Source: Flavisphingomonas formosensis (GTDB lineage Bacteria; Pseudomonadota; Alphaproteobacteria; Sphingomonadales; Sphingomonadaceae). Taken from it: DNA of 64,000 bases. The DNA is taken from positions 1 to 64,000 of the forward strand of contig NZ_WRPK01000001.1 in the NCBI RefSeq assembly GCF_009755815.1, written 5' to 3'. The position numbers were made by a program, and so were the translations under genes. This document shows positions 58,657 to 64,000 of the stretch, piece after piece (the stretch's first letter is position 1; each line of letters opens with the position of its first letter). A model generated the notes under the pieces. The model made no database searches. It was not told the origin of the DNA and worked only from the letters and a program-made list of their open reading frames with translations.

Positions 58657-59109
58657 TCAGCGGCGCTGTGCGAAGAATTGACGGAGCAGCGCCGCTGATT
58701 CGCTTTCCCCGATGCCGCCATAGACTTCGGGGCGGTGATGACAGGTCGGCTGCGCGAACAGGAGCGGGCCGTGCGCGACGGCACCGCCCTTGGGATCGGT
58801 CGCCGCATAATAGAGCCGCGCGAATCGGGCGAGGGCGATCGCGCCCGCGCACATCGCGCAAGGCTCGAGCGTGACCCAGAGATCGCATTCGTCGAGCCGG
58901 GACGTCCGCAACGCCTCGGCTGCCCGGCGAATCGCCAGCATCTCGGCATGGGCCGTCGGATCGCATCCGCCCCGCATCGCATTGGCGGAGGTGGCGACGA
59001 CATCGCCGCCGCGCGTGACCACCGCGCCGACCGGCACCTCACCGGCCGCCGCTGCATCTCGGGCGAGATCGAGCGCCAGGCGCATGGGAGCGGGCAGCGG
59101 GAAGGCCAT
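58657..59109 (-). CDS. tadA: tRNA adenosine(34) deaminase
   Basis: 150 residues. Converts A34 of tRNA-Arg to inosine, essential in most bacteria. Zinc/catalytic residues: His54-Ala-Glu56 (PTAHAEMLAIR) and Cys84, Cys87 (LEPCAMCAGA). Length and motifs match TadA. It follows the PMP3-like gene with a short gap and ends beside the convergent OmpA gene. Confidence 0.95.
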   Translation of the reverse strand: MAFPLPAPMRLALDLARDAAAAGEVPVGAVVTRGGDVVATSANAMRGGCDPTAHAEMLAIRRAAEALRTSRLDECDLWVTLEPCAMCAGAIALARFARLYYAATDPKGGAVAHGPLLFAQPTCHHRPEVYGGIGESESAALLRQFFAQRR

Positions 59110-59142
59110 GGGCCGGGCTCTACCCCGCCCCGAGCCCTATCC

Positions 59143-59337
59143 TCAAGCGGCGTGGGCCGGCGGCCGCAGCGGCGCGTGCGAAACGGTATAAAGGGCGAAG
59201 ATCGCGCCGGGCACGAAGGCCAGGCAGGTGAGCCCCGTGGTGATCCAGAAGGCGGCACCGAGTCCGCGATCGAGGAAGACGCCGAGCGGCGGCAGCAGGA
59301 TCGCCGCGATCGCGACAGCCGGCCTGGGACGAATCAT
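59143..59337 (-). CDS. PMP3/YqaE-family small membrane protein
   Basis: 64 residues with two hydrophobic helices in the Pmp3 (UPF0057) pattern: AIAAILLPPLGVFLDRGLG then WITTGLTCLAFVPGAIFALYTV. Such proteins stabilise membranes under stress in some organisms. The start at 59337 has an AAAGGGA SD 8 nt upstream; a GTG at 59361 overlapping the previous stop codon is possible. It is cotranscribed with the neighbouring anchored protein gene. Confidence 0.8.
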   Translation of the reverse strand: MIRPRPAVAIAAILLPPLGVFLDRGLGAAFWITTGLTCLAFVPGAIFALYTVSHAPLRPPAHAA

Positions 59338-59357
59338 CTCACGATCCCTTTCGCGAA

Positions 59358-59660
59358 TCACTGGGCCTGCTGGTTCTGCGCCGGTTCCGGCTGCTGATCG
59401 GGCTTGCGCACCGAAACGGTGGGCAGCGAGATGCTTTCCTTTTTCGTACCGATATTCACGTCCGGCACGGTGACGGTGCTGCTCGTGCTGCCGACGCTCA
59501 CTTCGGGCGTCTTGACGTCGAACGCGGGAATCTGGCCGCCTTCTACGCGAATCTGCGGAGACTGCGCCTTTCTGGTTTGATCGATGTCGATCAGCCCGGT
59601 TGCCATCGCGGCGATGAGCGCGATCACGACGATCACCAGCAGGGCGAGAAGCGCACGCAT
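59358..59660 (-). CDS. Membrane-anchored hypothetical protein
   Basis: 100 residues. One N-terminal membrane helix (MRALLALLVIVVIALIAAMATGLI) then a polar periplasmic-looking segment with repeats of hydrophobic-Val patterns (IRVEGGQIPAFDVKTPEVSVGS, VTVPDVNIGTKKESISLPTVSVRK) and a glutamine-rich end. No family was recognised. It has a strong GGAGG SD at 5 nt, which fixes ATG 59660. An in-frame open stretch upstream is not family-like. Confidence 0.8.
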   Translation of the reverse strand: MRALLALLVIVVIALIAAMATGLIDIDQTRKAQSPQIRVEGGQIPAFDVKTPEVSVGSTSSTVTVPDVNIGTKKESISLPTVSVRKPDQQPEPAQNQQAQ

Positions 59661-59832
59661 GTCGACCTCCGAAAAAGCTTCGAATGGAGGATCAACGAAT
59701 GCGTTCCCGAACGGTTGCAGCGGCGCAACGAAAGGAGAGTCTCCGATCGATGACGGCGTCGGTTGACGAATCCGCCGCAGACCGTTATCCGGCGCCACTT
59801 TCCGGGCAAACCCGAAACTCAGGACGAACGCC

Positions 59833-60123
59833 ATGTCGCGCATTTGCGAGCTGACCGGCAAGGGCCGGCAGGTGGGACACAATGTTTCCCACGCCAACAA
59901 CAAGACCAAGCGGACCTTTCTGCCGAACCTGCAGAATGTGACGCTGATTTCGGACGCGCTGCAGAAGGGCGTGCGCCTGCGGGTTTCCACCCACGGCCTG
60001 CGTTCGGTGGAGCATGTCGGCGGCCTGGACAACTGGCTGCTCAAGACATCGGACACCGATCTGTCGCTGCGCGCGCGGCGCCTGAAGCGCGAAGTCTCGA
60101 AGAAGCTCGCCGCCGCGGCCTGA
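59833..60123 (+). CDS. rpmB: Ribosomal protein bL28
   Basis: 96 residues. Large-subunit protein bL28. Start [27 protein letters not shown] is diagnostic; the middle contains [25 protein letters not shown]. Single gene, its neighbours are unrelated. A terminator hairpin follows closely. Confidence 0.98.
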   Translation: MSRICELTGKGRQVGHNVSHANNKTKRTFLPNLQNVTLISDALQKGVRLRVSTHGLRSVEHVGGLDNWLLKTSDTDLSLRARRLKREVSKKLAAAA

Positions 60124-60166
60124 GGCGTCGGCTTCGGCCGACCTCTCGTCCGATCGGGCTTTGATG

Positions 60167-60190
60167 AGCCGGGCCTCGCGCCCGGCTTTT
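60167..60190 (+). terminator. Intrinsic terminator after rpmB
   Basis: AGCCGGGC and GCCCGGCT (8-bp stem, 5-nt loop) followed by TTT, 44 nt after the rpmB stop codon. Confidence 0.85.
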
Positions 60191-60291
60191 CCTGTTGCAT
60201 CGATGTGCCGGGCAGGCCGGCGCGTCGGCGGCTCGTTGCTGCCCCTTTCGTCGACGACGCGTTCAACCGCGTCGGCTGAATCGGCCCGGCG

Positions 60292-61263
60292 CTATTTCGC
60301 GATCGAATCGTCCAGCGCGAATTTGAGCAGCAGCGTGCGCTGCAGCGGATTGAAATTGTCGTCGGAGGCGATCCACAACACCGTCCGCCCGCTTTCCCGC
60401 GTGACGACGAGCGCCTCCATATTGTCGACCGTGATCGGCGGCGCCAGGCGCGCCAGTTCGCGCCCCTCCAGGACCGCGCCGGCCCGGATCCCCCGCGTGT
60501 CGATCAGCGTCAGCACCGCCGACACCCCGTCGATCGGCGTATAGTGGCGATTGACGACGACCGCCCGGCCATCCGGCAGCACCGCCATGTCCGTCGCCAC
60601 ATAACCCTTGGGCGCCCGATAACCGAAGCGGATCGGCGTTCCTCCCGGCACCGCCGGATCGGAGAGGAAGAGCAGCCCCTCGGTCGATCCGTCCGGCCCT
60701 TTCTCTTCCTCCGCAAGCACGACGAAACGCCCATCCGGCAAGCGCGTCATCGCCTCGGGGCCGCCGTTCGATGGCCAGTCCTTCATCGCAGGCGGCTCAT
60801 CATGCGCCTCGGCCCGTGTCATTGCGCGGTCATATCGCCAGATGGCGTTATGCTCCTCGAAGCCGATCCAGACCGATCCCGAGACCGGATCGAATGCCAT
60901 CGATTCGGCATCGCGGTCATTCTTGCCGTCCGTCTTGCCCGGGCCGGCCGGCAGCGTCGCGATGCTGCTCTCCGCCGGGCGGCCGCGCGCCATCCGGAAG
61001 CGGAACACGCCGCCGGTATCCCCGATCGCCAGGAATCGACCCCGATCGTCCAGCGTCAGCGCCGAGATGCCGCCGAAGCGCGGATCGCGGCTGCTCAGCA
61101 CCCATCCGCCCAGCCAGTGCAGCGCGCCCACCCGATCGCGGTCCGGATGCTCCGCGTCCATGGGCACCGGCCTGGCGATGATCGGCCAGCCGCCCGGCGG
61201 CGGCGATTCAGGTGCGGCACCCGCCAGGGCGAACATAAACAGCATCGGGACGAGGGAGCGCAT
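60292..61263 (-). CDS. Esterase-like/phytase-like secreted protein
   Basis: 323 residues with a signal peptide (MRSLVPMLFMFALAGAAP). The rest is a beta-propeller-like sequence of the esterase-like activity of phytase family: FGGISALTLDDRGRFLAIGDTG, DAESMAFDPVSGSVWIGFEEHNAIWRYD, GPEAMTRLPDGRFVVLAEE and NMEALVVTRESG. The acidic motifs (DAESMAFD, NMEAL) would coordinate calcium or the phosphoester. Substrate uncertain. It is convergent with rpmB. Confidence 0.85.
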   Translation of the reverse strand: MRSLVPMLFMFALAGAAPESPPPGGWPIIARPVPMDAEHPDRDRVGALHWLGGWVLSSRDPRFGGISALTLDDRGRFLAIGDTGGVFRFRMARGRPAESSIATLPAGPGKTDGKNDRDAESMAFDPVSGSVWIGFEEHNAIWRYDRAMTRAEAHDEPPAMKDWPSNGGPEAMTRLPDGRFVVLAEEEKGPDGSTEGLLFLSDPAVPGGTPIRFGYRAPKGYVATDMAVLPDGRAVVVNRHYTPIDGVSAVLTLIDTRGIRAGAVLEGRELARLAPPITVDNMEALVVTRESGRTVLWIASDDNFNPLQRTLLLKFALDDSIAK

Positions 61264-61455
61264 GACCCATACCTAAGCAAGGCATGGGACGGTGCAAGCA
61301 GCGGGCGAAGATGAACTGCGGCTGACATGCGCATTCAGCCTCGTCTCAGCCGAATCATGAAAGAAAGGCAATGTTCCGGCAAGCCGTCGGCGAGACTTTG
61401 CGGTCTCCAGCGCGTTTCGGCCCGCCAGGAAGACAGGACGACGAGGAGACAGACG

Positions 61456-61851
61456 ATGTTCGCGAAGCCCCTTTCGCTTGCCGTTGCGGCAGCCGCGCTG
61501 ACCGCGGCCGCCGTCGTTCCGACCGCAGCCGAAGCCCGTCATCACCATGGCGGCTATTATGACGGCTATCGCGGGGACGGCTATTACGGCCATCGAGGAC
61601 ATTATCGCGGCTATGATCGCGGCGGCTACTATGGCCGGGGCTATTATGGCCGCGGTTACGGCTATTATGGCGGCCGCCACCATTATCGCTATCGCTGCGA
61701 CCGCGGCACGGGCGGCACCATCGTCGGCGCGATCGCCGGCGGCCTGCTCGGCAATGCGGCAGTCGGCCGCTATGGCGATCGCACGGCCGGCACGATCGTG
61801 GGTGCAGGCGTAGGCGCCCTCGCCGGGCGCGCGATCGACCGGGACTGCTGA
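61456..61851 (+). CDS. Glycine-zipper outer-membrane protein, Tyr/Gly/His-rich
   Basis: 131 residues: signal peptide (ending AAEA), a Gly/Tyr/His/Arg-rich middle (GGYYDGYRGDGYYGHRGHYRGYDRGG, about 31-80) of strong low complexity, and a C-terminal glycine-zipper (GTIVGAIAGGLLGNAAVG and GTIVGAGVGALAGRAIDRDC). The latter is the 17-kDa surface antigen / Rick_17kDa type. GAGGAGACAGACG SD precedes ATG 61456. Single gene, followed by a strong terminator. Confidence 0.85.
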   Translation: MFAKPLSLAVAAAALTAAAVVPTAAEARHHHGGYYDGYRGDGYYGHRGHYRGYDRGGYYGRGYYGRGYGYYGGRHHYRYRCDRGTGGTIVGAIAGGLLGNAAVGRYGDRTAGTIVGAGVGALAGRAIDRDC

Positions 61852-61895
61852 TCTCGCCCAATCCTTCGGTTAGCCCTCGCGTAGCGTATGAGGGC

Positions 61896-61934
61896 GGAGG
61901 GCCGGATCCTCGCGGATCCGGCCCTCCTCTTTTT
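61896..61934 (+). terminator. Intrinsic terminator
   Basis: GGAGGGCCGGATCC and GGATCCGGCCCTCC form a perfect 14-bp stem with a 4-nt loop, followed by TCTTTTT. It stands between the glycine-zipper gene and the convergent porin gene and may serve both. Confidence 0.92.
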
Positions 61935-61997
61935 CCGCGGCTCGGCCGAGCCGGGTGGATGCGACCCCGCGCCCTCTCCGCGCGGACAGAACTGGCC

Positions 61998-63527
61998 CTA
62001 AAAATCCAGGTGCAGGCGCGAGCCGAAGACGTCGCCTTTCACGGTGGTGCCGTTGATCGCCACCGGCGCCACGGCGAGCGGCGAGTTCAGCCCCTTGAAG
62101 CGGACCCAGTTGAACATGAATTTGACGTTGCCATTCAGATACCAGTTCAGCGCGGTCGTCCAGCTCGTCGCTTCCCGGGTGAGCGGCGACAGATCATGGT
62201 CGGTGAGATTGAGCTTGTCGTAGCGCAACGCGACCTCGAACGCGCCCCAATTGCCCTTTTGCGGGTTGAAATCGCGGAACGGCTTCAGGCGATCGACCAC
62301 GCCGCCGCGGAAGCTGCGCGATTCGCCGGTCAGGAAGAAGCTGCCGAAGACGTAGAAGCCGTTGAAATGGAGATTGGTGTTGTTCGGGTTGCCGGCCTCG
62401 AAGCGATTCAGCGTCAGATGGTCATATTCCCCCTGCACGGAGAAGGGGCCGTAGACGAACGCGGCCTCGCCGCCGACGAAGGTGGCGTTCTTGACGCCGG
62501 TCTGCACGCCATTGGCCGGATTGGTTCCCGTGATCGAGACCGAGGTGATCAGGCCGCCATCGACGCGGCTGTTCGGCCGATCGCCGATCGTCAGGCTGTT
62601 GGCGGCGAAATCGGTCACCTTGTAGCCCGACACGCCGACATGGACGAGACGGTTGGTGTCGTTGATCGGCTCCCACACGACGCGCCCGTTGAAGCCGTAG
62701 GTCTCGCCCGGCGTCGTCGCATTGCGGTTCACCGCCTCGCCGGCGCCGAAGATGCCGACGGTCGCGTAGAGATGGTCGGTCGAATAAGCGAGCGTCGCGC
62801 CGACGCGGCGCTCCGCACCCACCGCCCCGAAAGCGACATTGGCCATGCCGCGCTCGAGGAAGGTGTTGAACGCATCCGAGGTGTTGGCCTCGAGCCCGTA
62901 AGGCGCCTTCTGCTGGCCGACGGTGATCGAAAGCTTCTTGAAGCCGTTATACTGGATATAGGCGTCGAGCAGATTGACGGCGTTGTTCACATATTCGGCT
63001 TCGACCCGGTAGGCGAAGGTACGGAAGGCAGTGCCTTCGAAGCCGAAGCGGCCGCGCCGGATCTGGGTGCCGTTGTTGAACTGATAACCGCCGGCCCGGC
63101 TGTTGTAGCCGGCATAGTCGAGCTCCAGCATGCCGCGCGGCTTGAAGGTGAAGTTGCCGCCGACATCGGACAGGGTGGGCGCCCAGGTGAACTGCACGGC
63201 CTTGGCGGCGCGCGTCTCCACCTTCTCGATGCGATCCTCGTTGAAGCGCGACTGCTCCTCCAGTTGCGCATTGCGCGCCTCGAGAGCCTTGATCTTCGCT
63301 TCCAGCGCGTTCAGCCGATCCAGCACCGGATCGCCGGTGGCGGCGACGGGCGCCGCTTCGGCCGGCTTGTCAGCGGGGGCGCGGGTGTCGATCTGCTGAT
63401 CGGACGTCGCCGGCTGCGTCTCGGCCGGCAGCGCGAAGGCGTCACCGGGATCCGGTTTATTTTGGGCAAGCGCCGGGGTTGCGGCGATGAGCGCCAGCGC
63501 GCTCACGCCGATGAGGCGTGCAGGCAT
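61998..63527 (-). CDS. Phosphate-selective porin O/P family porin
   Basis: 509 residues: signal peptide (MPARLIGVSALALIAATPALAQ), a coiled-coil trimerisation segment (LDRLNALEAKIKALEARNAQLEEQ, about 70-95) and a 16-strand-type barrel (FKPRGMLELDYAGYNS, GRFGFEGTAFRTFAYRVEAEY, ...) ending in F. The OprP/OprO family takes up phosphate or other anions. The next gene on the strand is a sulfate-binding protein, so here it may serve sulfate or other sulfur anions; this is an inference from position. Confidence 0.9.
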   Translation of the reverse strand: MPARLIGVSALALIAATPALAQNKPDPGDAFALPAETQPATSDQQIDTRAPADKPAEAAPVAATGDPVLDRLNALEAKIKALEARNAQLEEQSRFNEDRIEKVETRAAKAVQFTWAPTLSDVGGNFTFKPRGMLELDYAGYNSRAGGYQFNNGTQIRRGRFGFEGTAFRTFAYRVEAEYVNNAVNLLDAYIQYNGFKKLSITVGQQKAPYGLEANTSDAFNTFLERGMANVAFGAVGAERRVGATLAYSTDHLYATVGIFGAGEAVNRNATTPGETYGFNGRVVWEPINDTNRLVHVGVSGYKVTDFAANSLTIGDRPNSRVDGGLITSVSITGTNPANGVQTGVKNATFVGGEAAFVYGPFSVQGEYDHLTLNRFEAGNPNNTNLHFNGFYVFGSFFLTGESRSFRGGVVDRLKPFRDFNPQKGNWGAFEVALRYDKLNLTDHDLSPLTREATSWTTALNWYLNGNVKFMFNWVRFKGLNSPLAVAPVAINGTTVKGDVFGSRLHLDF

Positions 63528-63658
63528 GGGTGGTCCTTCCCTGTTCGGCCGGTCGTTCGGCCTCGTTCCTTTGAACTCTTGGCCGGATACGGCGGCGGCC
63601 CCCGCACCCCCTTCATGCGGGCGGCCGCATCATGCCGGCCGCCCGTCGCGCCGGCGGT

Positions 63659-64000
63659 CTAGCGCTTGGCGTCTTCGAAGATCTGGTCGAAGAGGCCGCC
63701 ATCGTTGAAGTGGGTGGCTTGAGCCCGCTGCCATCCGCCGAAATTGCCGTCGATGGTGAGCAGCGTGACCTGCGGGAAGCGGCTGCGATATTTCGCCGCC
63801 ACCGAGGCGAGGCGAGGCCGATAATAGTTCTTGGCGATGATGTCCTGCGCCTCGGGCGAGTAGAGATATCTCAGATAGGCTTCCGCCACCTTGCGCGTGC
63901 CGTGCTTGTCGACATTCTTGTCGACCAAGGCGACGGGCGGTTCGGCCAGGATGGAGATGGAGGGCACGACAATGTCGAACTTGCCCTTGCCCAGCTCGTT
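63659..64000 (-). CDS. Sulfate ABC transporter substrate-binding protein, C-terminal part (truncated by the window edge)
   Basis: Only the C-terminal 113 residues are visible; the gene enters from the right edge. The visible sequence contains ISILAEPPVALVDKNVDKHGTRKVAEAYL and LYSPEAQDIIAKNYYRPR, which match Sbp/CysP periplasmic sulfate/thiosulfate binders. It delivers the anion to a CysTWA-type ABC transporter, which must lie outside the window. It is on the same strand as the porin with a 131-nt gap. Confidence 0.9.
   Translation of the reverse strand, partial: NELGKGKFDIVVPSISILAEPPVALVDKNVDKHGTRKVAEAYLRYLYSPEAQDIIAKNYYRPRLASVAAKYRSRFPQVTLLTIDGNFGGWQRAQATHFNDGGLFDQIFEDAKR

Overview
The window comes from a GC-rich alphaproteobacterium of the Sphingomonadales, most likely Sphingomonas or a close relative. 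The partial 16S rRNA at the left edge, the two-gene DUF2093/M23 unit, a GapR-type DUF2312 protein, a DUF4167 gene next to prmC, a large TonB-dependent receptor and abundant GTG/TTG starts all fit that group. Almost everything is chromosomal core or lineage-typical accessory content. There is no prophage, plasmid, CRISPR array, insertion sequence or recognisable defence island.

Left part (1-12.4 kb): the 5' end of a 16S gene runs off the left edge on the minus strand, with its leader, boxB/boxA-like sites and promoter. Then come a polysaccharide flippase, glutaryl-CoA dehydrogenase (gcdH), a serine hydrolase, a GNAT-type acyltransferase, a DUF4136 lipoprotein overlapping an M14 carboxypeptidase, a membrane GGDEF-EAL protein, gpmA and the purE-purK pair. 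Middle-left (12.6-25.6 kb): a small hypothetical protein, a two-half M16 peptidase, clpB with a heat-shock-type promoter, a TonB-dependent receptor, pyk, DUF1244, a gapR homologue and yebC.

Centre (25.8-38.1 kb): ruvC-ruvA-[RcnB-like]-ruvB leads directly into ybgC-tolQ-tolR-tolA-tolB-pal, the complete Tol-Pal cell-envelope operon. An isoaspartyl peptidase/acyltransferase pair runs on the minus strand. Then ispG heads a chain of four genes that all overlap by 4 nt (ispG, SMR efflux, GNAT, TfoX-like). Right-centre (38.4-49.4 kb): an M61 peptidase, DUF1345, ppa, then hisS-prfA-prmC and a DUF4167 gene with an unusual structured leader, followed by two tandem DUF4139 proteins. Right part (49.4-64 kb): a thioesterase, a CBS protein, M23/DUF2093, head-to-head xseA and purD, an HHH protein, a duplicated terminase-small-subunit-like gene, a CorC-type protein, an OmpA lipoprotein, tadA, rpmB, a phytase-like protein, a glycine-zipper protein, and a phosphate-selective-type porin beside a sulfate-binding protein.

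The best leads are: a palindromic element of about 198 bp sitting in frame inside the duplicated terminase-like gene, where it may also supply a ribosome binding site; a 40-codon leader ORF with a strong Shine-Dalgarno, its start codon in a hairpin, coupled to the TTG start of the DUF4167 gene; a frameshift at a seven-C run in an RcnB-like gene that interrupts ruvCAB; a TonB-receptor-like motif embedded in a DUF4139 protein; and several families of short intergenic palindromes. Everything here is read by eye from the sequence; no database search was run.
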